A stretch of 63,198 nucleotides of DNA from Thiogranum sp. (GTDB lineage Bacteria > Pseudomonadota > Gammaproteobacteria > DSM-19610). Below, in pieces: positions 10,227-21,750 of this stretch. Location: positions 1 through 63,198 of the forward strand of contig JASBST010000070.1 of assembly GCA_030148775.1 (NCBI GenBank), given 5' to 3'. Position numbers and translations under genes: made by a program. The first letter of the stretch is position 1. Each line of letters begins with the position of its first letter. Below the pieces are notes generated by a model. It was given only the letters and a program-made list of their open reading frames with translations. It ran no database searches and was not told the origin of the DNA.

Positions 10227-11543
10227 TTATTTGTCGTCCCTGGCCGCGCGCCGGTCCAGCTCGCGCAAATGAGCCAGTTTCTGTGCGATGCGCTGCTCAA
10301 GTCCGCGTTCGACGGGCTGATAATAACGCGTCGGAGTCATCTCGTCCGGGAAATAACGCTCCCCGGCCGCATAAGCTTCCGGCTCGTCGTGGGCGTAACG
10401 ATAACGACGCCCGTAATCGAGTTCTTTCATCAGGCGTGTGGGCGCGTTGCGCAGATGCAGCGGCACATCCAGCGAACCGTGCTGACGGGCATCCTTCATC
10501 GCGGCCTTGAACGCGGTGTAGACGGCGTTACTCTTGGCGGCACAAGCCAGATAGACCACCGCCTGGGCGATCGCCAGGTCGCCCTCGGGGCTGCCGAGCC
10601 GTTCCTGCACCTGCCAGGCCTCCAGCGCCAGCGTCAACGCGCGCGGGTCGGCGTTGCCGATATCCTCACTGGCCATGCGAACCACCCGACGCGCCAGATA
10701 CAGGGCGTCACAACCGCCATCGAGCATGCGCGCCAGCCAGTAGAGGGCGGCATCCGGTGCCGAGCCACGCACGGCTTTGTGCAGGGCCGATATTTGATCG
10801 TAGAAGGCTTCGCCACCCTTGTCGAAACGCCGCACGCCACCCGCCAGCACTTCGTCCAGCGCGGTATCGTCGACGGCGCCCTGATCACTACTGAGATCGA
10901 AAATGATCTCCAGCATGGTAAGCGCCCGGCGCGCGTCGCCATCGGCGGCCACGGCGATACGCGTCATCTGCGCATCGGTAATCCGAGTGTGGGCCGCCCC
11001 CAGACCGCGCTCGCTATCGGTCAGCGCCTGCTGCAGGATTGCGCTCAGTTCATCCTTGCCCAGTCGCTTCAGGACATAGGTTCTGGCGCGCGACAACAGC
11101 GCGTTATTCAGCTCGAAAGACGGATTTTCCGTGGTGGCGCCCACAAACAGCACAGTGCCGTCCTCGACGAACGGCAGAAAGGCATCCTGTTGCGCCTTGT
11201 TGAAACGGTGCACTTCGTCTACGAACAACAACGTCTGACGCCGTTCGACCTGAAGCCGCTTTCGCGCCACTTCGACGGCCTGGCGCACGTCCTTGACCCC
11301 GGCGAGCACCGCCGACAAGGCGACGAATTCGGCGCCGGATCCTGTCGCCAGCAAATGCGCCAGCGTGGTTTTCCCCGTTCCCGGCGGCCCCCAGAACAAC
11401 ATTGAATGCAACTGGCCCGCGGCTACCGCCTGGCGCAGTGGCTTGCCGGCGCCGAGGAGATGACTTTGGCCGATGAACTCGTCCAGGTTGCGCGGCCGCA
11501 TGCGGTCGGCCAGCGGTCGGAACTGGCGCGGCGCGGCAGTCAT
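10227..11543 (-). CDS. rarA: Replication-associated recombination protein RarA (MgsA), AAA+ ATPase
   Basis: RarA is a homotetrameric AAA+ ATPase that acts at stalled forks and single-strand/double-strand junctions and interacts with SSB. Walker A is [10 protein letters not shown] at residues 51-60 and Walker B ends in DEVH at 109-112. The C-terminal MgsA/clamp-loader-like helical domain, with [13 protein letters not shown], is intact. The 438 residues are typical. The end of lolA overlaps its start by four bases, matching the common lolA-rarA-serS gammaproteobacterial order. Confidence 0.95.
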   Translation of the reverse strand: MTAAPRQFRPLADRMRPRNLDEFIGQSHLLGAGKPLRQAVAAGQLHSMLFWGPPGTGKTTLAHLLATGSGAEFVALSAVLAGVKDVRQAVEVARKRLQVERRQTLLFVDEVHRFNKAQQDAFLPFVEDGTVLFVGATTENPSFELNNALLSRARTYVLKRLGKDELSAILQQALTDSERGLGAAHTRITDAQMTRIAVAADGDARRALTMLEIIFDLSSDQGAVDDTALDEVLAGGVRRFDKGGEAFYDQISALHKAVRGSAPDAALYWLARMLDGGCDALYLARRVVRMASEDIGNADPRALTLALEAWQVQERLGSPEGDLAIAQAVVYLACAAKSNAVYTAFKAAMKDARQHGSLDVPLHLRNAPTRLMKELDYGRRYRYAHDEPEAYAAGERYFPDEMTPTRYYQPVERGLEQRIAQKLAHLRELDRRAARDDK

Positions 11544-12181
11544 TGGTCGCGGCCGATGATATCGGTTCCTTCCGGCAGTTGAAGCTGAAACAGATCGTCA
11601 TCCAGTTTACGGTTGCGCTGCATGGCGCTAAAATGAATGCGCGTGTGGTTGCCGAAGCCGTCGACCACCTCGATGGTATCCAGCTGGCGTCCGGCGAATC
11701 CGATGCGCACCTGTTCCACCGAGGCATCCGCCGCCCGCGGACGCAGGCGGTACCAATTCAGCGGACCGGTTTTGGTATCCTTCTCCCAGGTCATGATCTC
11801 CTCCAACGGCCGGTAACCGCTCAGCAGCATGGCGGGCGTGCTGCTCAGTGTCGCGTCGAGATCCTTGACCGTGGCCTGTTCCAGATCCTCGTCGTAGGTC
11901 CAGAGCCGTTTACCGTCGGAGACAATCAGCTGACGATAAGGACTGCGATAATCCCAACGGAAACGTCCCGGGCGCTGGATCCACACCTCGCCCTGTGAAT
12001 CCTGCATCTGCTCGCCGGCACTGTCGAACACCTGTTGGGTGAAGTCGGCCTGTATCGACTCCAGGCCCGAGAACCATTCGCTGACCAGATCGGCCGCGGT
12101 AGTCGTAGCCGGGGTAAACCCGGACACCAACCAGGCCGCGACGACAAAGCTGCGCCAGTATCGCGTTATTCCAATCCGCAT
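11540..12181 (-). CDS. lolA: Outer-membrane lipoprotein carrier LolA
   Basis: LolA shuttles lipoproteins across the periplasm from LolCDE to LolB. A signal peptide (about residues 1-29, ending ATTTAADL) is followed by the half-barrel domain. Family stretches include [24 protein letters not shown] and the C-terminal ELPEGTDII-like end. The 213 residues are normal. It lies between ftsK and rarA, as in E. coli. Confidence 0.94.
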   Translation of the reverse strand: MRIGITRYWRSFVVAAWLVSGFTPATTTAADLVSEWFSGLESIQADFTQQVFDSAGEQMQDSQGEVWIQRPGRFRWDYRSPYRQLIVSDGKRLWTYDEDLEQATVKDLDATLSSTPAMLLSGYRPLEEIMTWEKDTKTGPLNWYRLRPRAADASVEQVRIGFAGRQLDTIEVVDGFGNHTRIHFSAMQRNRKLDDDLFQLQLPEGTDIIGRDQ

Positions 12182-12194
12182 CCGTTTATACCTC

Positions 12195-14507
12195 TTATAC
12201 CTCGGGCGGTGGCGGCGCCAGCACTTCGCGGTTGCCGTTGGACTGCTGCGGCCCGACGATTCCGCAGGCCTCCATTTGTTCGATCATGCGCGCCGCCCGG
12301 TTGTAACCGATCTTGAGCCGGCGCTGCACACCCGAGATCGACGCCCGCCGGGTTTCGGTGACCACGCGCACGGCGTCATCGTACAGCGGATCGCTCTCCG
12401 CATCCTCCTCATCGCCCTGTGCGCCTCCTCCCGGCAGAAAATCAGTACTGGTGTGCAGAATATCGTCAATATAATCCGGTTCACCGCGCCCTTTGAGATG
12501 GTCCACCACGCGATGCACCTCCGGATCGTCGACGAAAGCGCCGTGCAACCGAGTGGGAATGCCGGTCCCGGGGGCGAGATAAAGCATGTCGCCATGGCCC
12601 AGAAGATTTTCCGCGCCGGCCTGGTCAAGAATGGTGCGTGAATCGATTTTGGACGATACCTGGAACGCGATACGGGTCGGGATGTTGGCCTTGATGAGGC
12701 CGGTGATGACATCCACCGACGGCCGTTGGGTGGCGAGAATCAGATGCACGCCGGCGGCGCGTGCCTTTTGCGCCAGGCGGGCAATCAACTCCTCGACCTT
12801 CTTGCCCACCACCATCATCATATCGGCGAGCTCATCGATAATGACCACGATGAACGGCAGGGGTTCCAGTGTCGGCGGCTCGGGATTCTCCTCGAGCAGT
12901 TCGTCGGGTTTGAACAACGGGTCCGGTATGGGTTGACCGTTGTCGATGGCGTCCTGCACTTTGCGGTTGTAGCCGCCGATATTGCGTACCCCTAGGGCGG
13001 CCATCAGACGATAGCGCCGTTCCATCTCGCCGACGCACCAGCGCAGCGCGTTGGCCGCTTCCTTCATGTCGGTGACGACCGGCGTCAACAGATGTGGAAT
13101 CCCTTCGTACACCGACAGCTCCAGCATCTTCGGGTCGATCATGATGATGCGCACGTCTTTCGGCAGGGTCTTGTACAACAGACTCAGCACCATGGCATTG
13201 ATGGCGACCGATTTACCCGAACCGGTGGTGCCGGCAACCAGCAGATGGGGCATTTTGGCCAGATCCACCACCGTCGGCAGACCGCCGATGTCCTTGCCGA
13301 GCGCCAGCGTCAACGGTGAATGCGAACCGTCGTACTCGGACGATTTCAAAATCTCGCTGAGCGACACGATCTCGCGCTGTTCGTTGGGGATCTCCAGTCC
13401 GATGACCGTCTTGCCCGGGATCACCTCCACCACGCGCACGCTGATCGCCGACAGGGCCCGCGCCAGGTCCTTGGCGAGATTACTGATCTGACTGACCTTC
13501 ACCCCGGTGCCCGGCTGCAGTTCAAAACGCGTGATCACCGGCCCCGGTTGCACGGCCACCACTTCGACTTCAATGCCGAAATCGGCCAGCTTCATCTCCA
13601 CCAGTCGCGACATGGCTTCCAGAGCCGCTTCGGAATACCCCTCGGTGTGTTCGTACGGATCGTTGAGCAGTGACAAAGGCGGCAGTTCAGTATTGGGCGG
13701 CGGATCGAACAACTTGACCTGACGTTCCCGTTCAACCCGGTCGCTGACCTCGACTTTTTTGATCACCGGCTCGATACGCGGCGGTTTGCGCGGCACGCTC
13801 TTGCGCTTTTCCTGCTTGGCGGCGACCGTCTCTTCACGCTGACGTCGCGCCCGGTAAGTCTGATACTGCATCCTCAGATCGCCGAGACGGGCATTGAGCC
13901 AGCCAAGTCCCAGCAAACTGACACGCCCGGTCCAGTCCATCAGACTGAGCCAGGAAAGACCGGTAAACAACGTCACCCCCGTCAGGAAAAGGGCGAGCAG
14001 AAACAATGTCGCGCCCATAAAACTGAACAGCGCATCCAGCTGATGGCCCACCAGGTTGCCGAATACGCCGCCGGCGTCCAGCGGCAAGCGCCCCGGCTCA
14101 ATGTGGAAATGCAGCGTGGCCAGCGCGCAACCGGAGGCGACCGTCAGCAGGAAACCGGCCCAGCGCACCGCGAGGACATGGATGTCGATGCCCCCGCTCG
14201 GGGTTCGACCACGGAAAACCAGCCAACCGCTGAACGCGACCATCAGCGGAAACAGATAGGCCAGATAGCCGAACAGATAAAGGAACACATCAGCGAACCA
14301 GGCGCCGACCACGCCACCGAAGTTGTGCACGGTCTCGGTCGGCCCGCGGTGGGACCATCCCGGATCACGCACATCGTAACTGAGCAACGACAACAACAGA
14401 TACAACGCCAGCGCAGCGGTGAGAAACAGCGTACCTTCACGCAAGCCCTTGCTGACGTGGGAATGGAGCTTGTGCGTTTCCGCTTTTTTTCGACGCGCTT
14501 GAGCCAA
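12195..14507 (-). CDS. ftsK: DNA translocase FtsK
   Basis: FtsK pumps DNA at the septum and helps resolve chromosome dimers with XerCD at dif. The protein has four or five N-terminal membrane segments (residues about 25-185), a short charged linker, the alpha-beta motor with Walker A GTTGSGKS near residue 428 and [10 protein letters not shown] as Walker B, and a C-terminal winged-helix gamma domain that reads KOPS sites. The 770 residues make it shorter than E. coli FtsK, typical of the short-linker form. The start is a TTG giving MAQARRKK; no ATG or GTG is in frame upstream before a stop. Confidence 0.95.
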   Translation of the reverse strand: MAQARRKKAETHKLHSHVSKGLREGTLFLTAALALYLLLSLLSYDVRDPGWSHRGPTETVHNFGGVVGAWFADVFLYLFGYLAYLFPLMVAFSGWLVFRGRTPSGGIDIHVLAVRWAGFLLTVASGCALATLHFHIEPGRLPLDAGGVFGNLVGHQLDALFSFMGATLFLLALFLTGVTLFTGLSWLSLMDWTGRVSLLGLGWLNARLGDLRMQYQTYRARRQREETVAAKQEKRKSVPRKPPRIEPVIKKVEVSDRVERERQVKLFDPPPNTELPPLSLLNDPYEHTEGYSEAALEAMSRLVEMKLADFGIEVEVVAVQPGPVITRFELQPGTGVKVSQISNLAKDLARALSAISVRVVEVIPGKTVIGLEIPNEQREIVSLSEILKSSEYDGSHSPLTLALGKDIGGLPTVVDLAKMPHLLVAGTTGSGKSVAINAMVLSLLYKTLPKDVRIIMIDPKMLELSVYEGIPHLLTPVVTDMKEAANALRWCVGEMERRYRLMAALGVRNIGGYNRKVQDAIDNGQPIPDPLFKPDELLEENPEPPTLEPLPFIVVIIDELADMMMVVGKKVEELIARLAQKARAAGVHLILATQRPSVDVITGLIKANIPTRIAFQVSSKIDSRTILDQAGAENLLGHGDMLYLAPGTGIPTRLHGAFVDDPEVHRVVDHLKGRGEPDYIDDILHTSTDFLPGGGAQGDEEDAESDPLYDDAVRVVTETRRASISGVQRRLKIGYNRAARMIEQMEACGIVGPQQSNGNREVLAPPPPEV

Positions 14508-15780
<1,273 letters not shown>

Positions 15781-15801
15781 ACCGCCAGCCGGGCGGTCCG
15801 G

Positions 15802-16542
15802 CTATTCCGAGTGCGCCTTCACTATCTGCTCGTAGACATAGCCATGGAGGGCGAACACGTCCTGCTCGTCGCGGGCGTTGAACTCCAGGCCGTGGTAACA
15901 ACTGCCGCCGCCGTATTCGTCATTCGGCCCACTGTGGATGCTGCGTATATGTGCCGGTAGCGACAGCAGCTTTTCCTTTCCGCCTATCTTCAGCGCGCAA
16001 CGTACCGCAACGGCGTCGCCGACTGCGCCGAGTGGCTCCGCCGCGACCATGAGCGCGCCACTGGTGCTGATATCGACGATCGTCGCCGAGCGCGGCTTGT
16101 CCGACGGATAATCCGGATTGCCGTTTTTCAACGAGGCATACAGCTTGACCCGCACCCGTTCGGCCTGGCGTACTGTAATCTGCTCGACTTCAAGCGGGTA
16201 CGCCAGATGCAGATAGGGAAAAGGCCTGGCACAGCTACGCAGTATGGTGGTGGTGAACCCGACGATCCGCTTGCCCGAGAGCATGCGCACGACGAACGGC
16301 TGCCCTTCGCGCATGATCATGGTCTTGCCGCCCACCGTGGGCGTGGTTACCAGCAGGCTGGCGCCCGGAACATACCCGATCAGCTTCACCTGCAGGCGGC
16401 GCGAATCCTCGCCATCGCGTGGTTGCAGCTGCAGCGTTTCACCCACCTGTATTTTCAGCTCGGCCTGGTCCACCAGGTTATTGTAAATCAAAAGGCTTGA
16501 TTCAAATATAGATATCTGGCGGCGAAGATTGGTTAAACTAAT
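15802..16542 (-). CDS. YcgR-like flagellar brake protein with PilZ domain (start codon uncertain)
   Basis: The N-terminal half resembles the YcgR PilZN domain (REGQPFVVRMLSGKRIVGF). The C-terminal half is a PilZ domain with both c-di-GMP elements: RQAER (RxxxR) and DISTSG (DxSxxG). It probably slows swimming or alters surface behaviour when c-di-GMP is high. The start is odd. The frame is open well upstream, but no ATG or GTG precedes the domain. The natural place, ahead of SLTNLRRQISIFESS, has ATT at 16542 (246 residues). The first conventional candidate is TTG at 16491 (229 residues, no visible ribosome site). I give the ATT form because it keeps the conserved N-terminus. Confidence 0.75.
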   Translation of the reverse strand: MSLTNLRRQISIFESSLLIYNNLVDQAELKIQVGETLQLQPRDGEDSRRLQVKLIGYVPGASLLVTTPTVGGKTMIMREGQPFVVRMLSGKRIVGFTTTILRSCARPFPYLHLAYPLEVEQITVRQAERVRVKLYASLKNGNPDYPSDKPRSATIVDISTSGALMVAAEPLGAVGDAVAVRCALKIGGKEKLLSLPAHIRSIHSGPNDEYGGGSCYHGLEFNARDEQDVFALHGYVYEQIVKAHSE

Positions 16543-16545
16543 GGC

Positions 16546-17688
16546 ATGGAACTGCGAGTACTCACTGCCGTCAGCGAACTCGAGCGCGACTCCTGGAACC
16601 GGGTCAGCGGAACCGACAACCCGTTTTTGCGTTATGAGTTTCTCGCCGCGCTCGAAAACAACGACTGCGTGGGACCGCGACACGGTTGGCTGCCCCGCCA
16701 CCTGAGCGCTTTCGAGGACGGACAACTGGTTGGTTTGGTCCCCTTGTATGTCAAGGACAACTCCTACGGCGAGTTCGTCTTCGACTGGTCCTGGGCGGAG
16801 GCCTACCAGCGCGCCGGGGTGCCGTACTATCCCAAAGCCGTGGTGGCGATACCCTATACGCCGGCGACCGGACCGCGCATTCTGACCGCCCCCGGCAGTG
16901 ATCGCGACGCGCTGGCAAGCGCGCTGATCGAGCTGGCGCAGGAATGGGCCCGAAGCGAACGGATGTCCTCGCTGCACTGGCTGTTCACCGATCCGGACGA
17001 CACCCGGCGGCTGCAAGAACAGGGCCTGTCATTGCGCCTGGGCTGTCAGTTCCACTGGCACAATCAGGGCTACCGCGATTTCGACGACTACCTGGACACG
17101 TTCAATGCGCGCAAGCGTAAGAAAGTCCGGCGCGAACGACGTTACGTCGAGCAAGCCGGCATCGGCACACGGGTCGTACACGGCCATGAAGCCAGCCCGG
17201 CCGAACTGGACCTCATGTACGGCTTCTACCGTTCGACCTTCGACAAGAAGTGGGGTTACGCCACACTCAGCCGTGGTTTCTTCGGTGAAATCGCCGCCAC
17301 AATGGGCGAGCAACTGGTCTTGATGATCGCCGAAAAGGCCGGACAAGCCGTGGCCGGCGCGATTTGCCTGCGCGGGAAAGATGCCCTTTACGGGCGCCAC
17401 TGGGGCTGTAACGAACACTATCACAGCCTGCACTTTGAGACCTGCTACTATCAGGGCATCGAATATTGCATTCGCCACGGCCTGGGTCTGTTCGAACCCG
17501 GCGCCCAGGGCGAGCACAAAATCAGCCGTGGCTTCCTGCCCGTCCCCACTTGGTCGGCGCACTGGATCGCCCATCAGGGGTTCCGAGGCGTCATCGACCG
17601 CTATCTGAGCCAGGAAACCGACGCCATGCGCGACTATATCGAGGAATTGTCGTGTCGTTCACCCTTTCGCGAAGGCGCTGCGGCGTGA
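16546..17688 (+). CDS. FemAB-like / COG3146-type N-acyltransferase (GNAT fold)
   Basis: The 380-residue protein resembles the DUF482/COG3146 family of predicted N-acyltransferases, which share the GNAT/FemAB fold. Recognisable stretches are NPFLRYEFLAALE near the N-terminus, NARKRKKVRRERR in the middle and GAQGEHKISRGFLP near the C-terminus. Its substrate is unknown. It overlaps aat in a GTGA junction and aat overlaps bpt, so all three are one translational unit. Aat and Bpt are also GNAT-fold enzymes that use aminoacyl-tRNA, so a related transferase role is an attractive inference. Its start is only 3 bases from the divergent PilZ start. Confidence 0.8.
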   Translation: MELRVLTAVSELERDSWNRVSGTDNPFLRYEFLAALENNDCVGPRHGWLPRHLSAFEDGQLVGLVPLYVKDNSYGEFVFDWSWAEAYQRAGVPYYPKAVVAIPYTPATGPRILTAPGSDRDALASALIELAQEWARSERMSSLHWLFTDPDDTRRLQEQGLSLRLGCQFHWHNQGYRDFDDYLDTFNARKRKKVRRERRYVEQAGIGTRVVHGHEASPAELDLMYGFYRSTFDKKWGYATLSRGFFGEIAATMGEQLVLMIAEKAGQAVAGAICLRGKDALYGRHWGCNEHYHSLHFETCYYQGIEYCIRHGLGLFEPGAQGEHKISRGFLPVPTWSAHWIAHQGFRGVIDRYLSQETDAMRDYIEELSCRSPFREGAAA

Positions 17689-18413
17689 CGGCGGTGGGAC
17701 CCCACTGGCTCAGGCCGGAGGATCCGGTAACCGGCTTTCCTGATGTCAGTCTGGCCATGCGTGACCCCAACGGTCTGTTGGCCGCCGGCGGTGACCTGAG
17801 CAGCGCCAGACTGCTGGCCGCCTATCGACGCGGGATCTTCCCATGGTACAACCCCGGACAGCCCATCCTGTGGTGGTCACCGGACCCGCGCGCGGTGCTG
17901 TTCGCGGCGCATTTGCGAGTCTCGCGCAGTTTGCGCAAGACACTCAATCGGCGTCGCTTCCGGCTGACCATGGATGAGGCGTTCGACCAGGTGATCGAGG
18001 CTTGCGCCGGACCCCGGCGGCAGAGCGAAGGCACCTGGATCACCGAAGCAATGGATACCGCCTACCGTCGGCTGCATCAACAGGGAGTCGCACATTCCGT
18101 GGAATGCTGGCATGACGGGACGTTGGCCGGCGGTTTGTACGGCGTCGCCATCGGCCGGGTGTTTTTCGGCGAATCCATGTTCAGCCGCGAGACCGACGCC
18201 TCGAAAGTCGCGTTCTGCCATCTGGTCAGACAGCTGAACCGGTGGGATTTCGGATTGATCGACTGCCAGGTCCATTCCGCCCACCTGGCCAGTCTGGGCG
18301 CGACTGAGATTCCCCGTGATCGCTTTGTGCAGTACCTGAACAGATTCTGCGAGCAGGCTCCGAGGGATTTGTGGCGCTTCGACAGCGCACTGCTGGAACA
18401 GGCCTGGGTCTGA
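17685..18413 (+). CDS. aat: Leucyl/phenylalanyl-tRNA--protein transferase
   Basis: Aat adds Leu or Phe from aminoacyl-tRNA to proteins with N-terminal Arg or Lys, making primary N-degrons for ClpS-ClpAP. Family stretches are FPWYNPGQPILWWSPDPRAV, VECWHDGTLAGGLYG and GRVFFGESMFS. I chose the GTG that overlaps the upstream stop (GTGA), giving 242 residues; Aat is usually about 234. An upstream GTG near 17652 lies deep inside the previous gene. bpt starts on the last base of this gene. Confidence 0.95.
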   Translation: MTAVGPHWLRPEDPVTGFPDVSLAMRDPNGLLAAGGDLSSARLLAAYRRGIFPWYNPGQPILWWSPDPRAVLFAAHLRVSRSLRKTLNRRRFRLTMDEAFDQVIEACAGPRRQSEGTWITEAMDTAYRRLHQQGVAHSVECWHDGTLAGGLYGVAIGRVFFGESMFSRETDASKVAFCHLVRQLNRWDFGLIDCQVHSAHLASLGATEIPRDRFVQYLNRFCEQAPRDLWRFDSALLEQAWV

Positions 18414-19144
18414 TGAGCGGCCGCCCTTCGCCCCGCGAGGACGAACTGCGCTTCTTCGCCACGTTGCCGCGCCCCTGCCCCTATCTCGAAGACCGTTCAG
18501 CTGTCTCGATATTTGCAGACCCGCAGACACGATTCTCCATGACACTGTATGCGCAACTCGCACGCTACGGCTTTCGTCGCAGCGGCAACGACCTGTATGT
18601 TCCGGCCTGTCCGGACTGTTCGGAATGCATCCCGGTTCGGTTGTCGGTGGCGCAATTTCTTCCCAGTCGCAGCCAGCGGCGGGTCTGGCGACGCAACCGC
18701 GACCTGGACTGGGAAATGCGCTGGCCGCGGGACTGCGAGGATTTGTTTCCGCTCTATCGCGACTATCTGCGGGCGCGCCATCCGGGCGGCGGCATGGACG
18801 AGCCCAGCGTAACGGATTACCGACAGTTTCTCGACAGTGACTGGAGTGATACCCGTTTTTTGGTCGGCAGTCTCAGCGGACGCGCGCTGGTAGTCGCGGT
18901 CACCGATATCATGCACAACGCCCTGTCGGCGGTTTACACTTTTTACGATACTTCACAACCGGAGCGAAGCCCAGGCACCCTCGCCGTCCTGCAGCAGATT
19001 GAACTGGCGAAATCCACTCACCGCGCCTGGCTGTACCTTGGCTACTGGATAGCGGACAGTAAAAAAATGGGCTATAAGAACCGCTTTCGCCCGCTACAAG
19101 GTTATCGCGACGGCCGCTGGCGCGAAATCGCCGCCGGCCGGTAA
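18413..19144 (+). CDS. bpt: Aspartate/glutamate leucyltransferase (Bpt, Ate family)
   Basis: Bpt transfers leucine from Leu-tRNA to N-terminal Asp or Glu, extending the bacterial N-degron pathway. The N-terminal CPYLEDRSAVSIFADP, the YVPACPDCSECIPVRL cysteine cluster and the C-terminal GYWIADSKKMGYKNRFRP are diagnostic. The 243 residues are normal. The ATG shares a base with the aat stop (TGATG), showing tight coupling. Having both Aat and Bpt means both basic and acidic N-termini can be targeted. Confidence 0.94.
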   Translation: MSGRPSPREDELRFFATLPRPCPYLEDRSAVSIFADPQTRFSMTLYAQLARYGFRRSGNDLYVPACPDCSECIPVRLSVAQFLPSRSQRRVWRRNRDLDWEMRWPRDCEDLFPLYRDYLRARHPGGGMDEPSVTDYRQFLDSDWSDTRFLVGSLSGRALVVAVTDIMHNALSAVYTFYDTSQPERSPGTLAVLQQIELAKSTHRAWLYLGYWIADSKKMGYKNRFRPLQGYRDGRWREIAAGR

Positions 19145-19188
19145 CCCTATCTCCTTTGGGGAAGTGCCATTTTTCGTCTAGAATCGGT

Positions 19189-19194
19189 TATACT
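19189..19194 (+). promoter_or_regulatory. Probable -10 element of infA
   Basis: TATACT lies 34 bases before the infA ATG. The -35 match (TGCCAT, spacer 18) is weak. It suggests infA can be transcribed apart from the aat-bpt unit. Confidence 0.4.
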
Positions 19195-19227
19195 CCGCGG
19201 CTGTCGTGAGCCAGATCCAGAGAAATA

Positions 19228-19446
19228 ATGGCAAGAGAAGACCACATTGAAATGGAAGGCACCGTTGTCGAAACGCTGCCCAATACGATGTTTCGCGTTG
19301 AACTGGAAAACGGTCACGTAGTGACCGCGCACATTTCCTGAAAAATGCGCAAGCACTATATTCGCATATTGACCGGCGACAAGGTGACCGTTCAGCTGAC
19401 GCCTTACGATCTCAGCAAAGGCCGCATCACCTACCGCGCCCGTTGA
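19228..19446 (+). pseudogene. infA: Translation initiation factor IF-1 with in-frame TGA at codon 38
   Basis: Read through, the frame encodes a complete 72-residue IF-1 ([22 protein letters not shown] and on, ending [10 protein letters not shown]). IF-1 binds the 30S A site and is essential in E. coli. Codon 38, in the invariant HISGKMRK stretch, is TGA at 19339-19341 where glycine (GGA) is expected. One G-to-T change explains it, and everything on either side is intact and conserved. An ATG two codons after the stop could restart a 34-residue tail that would not be functional. No selenocysteine-type element is evident. It may be a base error, a true nonsense mutation backed by another infA copy, or readthrough. 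Confidence 0.93.
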
Positions 19447-19467
19447 CGGGCAGCCGCCGGGCGCTGG

Positions 19468-21729
19468 TTACAGCACCTCTTCCTCAATATCCACCTCGTG
19501 TACCAGACGCCCTTCTTCAGCGCGAATAATCAAGTGTCCGCCGTTCGCTAAGCGACCGAACAGCAGCTCCTCCGCCAGAGGCTTCTTGATATGCTCCTGG
19601 ATCAGACGCGCCATCGGCCGCGCACCCATCTTGGCGTCGAAGCCGTGCTCGGCCAACCATTCACGGGCCGAATTCTCGACATCCACGGTGACACCTTTCT
19701 CCTGCAATTGCGCCTCCAGTTCGTAGATGAACTTGTCAACCACACGGGTGATGACCGCCGGATCCAGCGGCTTGAACTGGATGACCGCGTCCAGACGGTT
19801 GCGGAACTCGGGGGTGAACAATTTCAGGATCGCCTCCATGCCGTCGCTGGAGTGATCCTGTGGCGTGAAACCGATCGACGGACGACTCATTTCCGAGGCG
19901 CCGGCGTTGGTGGTCATGACGATGACCACATTGCGGAAATCGGCCTTGCGGCCGTTGTTGTCGGTAAGCGTGCCGTGGTCCATGACCTGCAACAGCAGAT
20001 TGAATACATCGGGGTGCGCCTTCTCGATTTCATCCAACAACAGTACGGCATGTGGATTGCGTGTGACCGCCTCGGTCAGCAGGCCGCCCTGGTCGAAACC
20101 GACATAGCCGGGCGGCGCGCCGATCAGACGCGATACGGTGTGGCGCTCCATGTATTCCGACATATCGAAACGGATCAGCTCGATGCCCATGATCATCGCC
20201 AACTGGCGCGTGATCTCGGTCTTACCCACCCCGGTGGGACCGGCAAAAAGAAAAGAGCCAATGGGCTTCTCCTCGGTGCCGAGTCCGGAACGTGACATCT
20301 TGATGGCGCTGGCCATGGTCTCGATCGCTTCGTCCTGGCCGTAAACCACCATTTTCAGATCGCGCTCGAGCGTGCGCAGCGCATCCTTGTCCGAAGAGGA
20401 CACGGTCTTCGGCGGTATACGCGCGATCTTGGAAATGATGCTTTCGATATCGGCTACACCAATGGTCTTTTTGCGCCGCGACGGCGGCAACAGGCGCTGG
20501 TTGGCGCCCGCCTCGTCGATGACGTCGATGGCCTTGTCCGGCAGAAAACGGTCGTTGATATAGCGCGACGACAACTCCACCGCGGCGCGCAGCGCCTTGG
20601 CCGAATATTTCACCTCGTGATGATCCTCGAAGCGCGACTTCAGCCCCTTGAGAATACTGTAAGCCTCGTCCACGGTGGGCTCGGCCACGTCGATTTTCTG
20701 GAAACGCCGCGCCAACGCACGGTCCTTCTCGAAAATACCCCGGTACTCGTGGTAGGTCGTCGAACCGATACACTTCAGCTCACCCGAGGCCAGCATCGGC
20801 TTGACCAGATTGGAGGCGTCCATGACGCCGCCCGAGGCCGCGCCTGCGCCGATGATAGTGTGGATCTCGTCAATGAACAGTATCGCGCCGGGTTCCTTGC
20901 GCAACTGCGCCAAAACACCTTTGAGACGTTTCTCGAAATCGCCGCGGTACTTGGTGCCGGCAACCAGCGAACCCAGATCCAGCGAATAGATCGTGCTGTT
21001 GAGCAGCACCTCCGGCACTTCGCCGTCGACGATCAACTTGGCCAGTCCTTCCGCCAGCGCGGTCTTGCCGACCCCGGCCTCGCCGACGTACAGCGGGTTG
21101 TTCTTGCGTCGCCGGCAGAGGATCTGGATGGTCCGCTCCACCTCCAGGCGGCGCCCGATAAGCGGGTCGATCTTGCCATTAATCGCCATTTCGTTGAGGT
21201 TGGTGGCGAAGCTTTCCAGCGGTTTCTTGGGCGAGTTGTCCGTCGTCGCAGCGCCTTCGGATTCCGCCGCCGCGTCGTCTTCGCTCTGTTCGCCGGCCAC
21301 CTTGGAAATACCGTGGGAGATATAATTGACCACATCCAGGCGGGTAATGTCCTGCTTGTTGAGGAAATAGGCCGCCTGAGACTCCTGCTCGCTGAAAATA
21401 GCGACCAGCACATTGGCCCCGGTCACTTCTTTTTTCCCCGAGGACTGCACATGAAACACGGCCCGCTGCAGCACACGCTGGAAGCCCAGCGTCGGCTGGG
21501 TTTCGCGGTTGTCGTGACTGGGTAGCAGCGGCGTGGTTTCGTCCAGGAACGCGACCAGTTCCTTCTTTAGCCGGTCGATGTCGACACCGCAGGATTTCAA
21601 CACTTCGGCCGCCGTGGGATTATCCAGTAAAGCCAGCAATAGGTGCTCTACCGTCATGAATTCGTGACGTTTTTCTCTGGCCTCTTTAAATGCCAGGTTG
21701 AGGGTGAATTCCAACTCTTTGCTCAGCAT
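19468..21729 (-). CDS. clpA: ATP-dependent Clp protease ATP-binding subunit ClpA
   Basis: ClpA unfolds substrates and threads them into ClpP. The order is an N-domain that docks ClpS (residues 1-145), a first AAA+ module with GEAGVGKT near 216, and a second with GPTGVGKT near 496 followed by the LIGAPPGYVGFDQGG pore region. A C-terminal D2-small domain ends the protein. The RPSIGF stretch corresponds to the ClpP-binding loop. The 753 residues match E. coli ClpA. It lies 21 bases downstream of clpS in one operon. Confidence 0.97.
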   Translation of the reverse strand: MLSKELEFTLNLAFKEAREKRHEFMTVEHLLLALLDNPTAAEVLKSCGVDIDRLKKELVAFLDETTPLLPSHDNRETQPTLGFQRVLQRAVFHVQSSGKKEVTGANVLVAIFSEQESQAAYFLNKQDITRLDVVNYISHGISKVAGEQSEDDAAAESEGAATTDNSPKKPLESFATNLNEMAINGKIDPLIGRRLEVERTIQILCRRRKNNPLYVGEAGVGKTALAEGLAKLIVDGEVPEVLLNSTIYSLDLGSLVAGTKYRGDFEKRLKGVLAQLRKEPGAILFIDEIHTIIGAGAASGGVMDASNLVKPMLASGELKCIGSTTYHEYRGIFEKDRALARRFQKIDVAEPTVDEAYSILKGLKSRFEDHHEVKYSAKALRAAVELSSRYINDRFLPDKAIDVIDEAGANQRLLPPSRRKKTIGVADIESIISKIARIPPKTVSSSDKDALRTLERDLKMVVYGQDEAIETMASAIKMSRSGLGTEEKPIGSFLFAGPTGVGKTEITRQLAMIMGIELIRFDMSEYMERHTVSRLIGAPPGYVGFDQGGLLTEAVTRNPHAVLLLDEIEKAHPDVFNLLLQVMDHGTLTDNNGRKADFRNVVIVMTTNAGASEMSRPSIGFTPQDHSSDGMEAILKLFTPEFRNRLDAVIQFKPLDPAVITRVVDKFIYELEAQLQEKGVTVDVENSAREWLAEHGFDAKMGARPMARLIQEHIKKPLAEELLFGRLANGGHLIIRAEEGRLVHEVDIEEEVL

Positions 21730-21750
21730 GGTGACTACCTCATTCCCCGT

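Noticed and set aside
19339-19341. Selenocysteine or reassigned TGA in infA
   Set aside because: The expected residue is glycine, no SECIS-like stem is evident after the codon, and many neighbouring genes use TGA as a normal stop.
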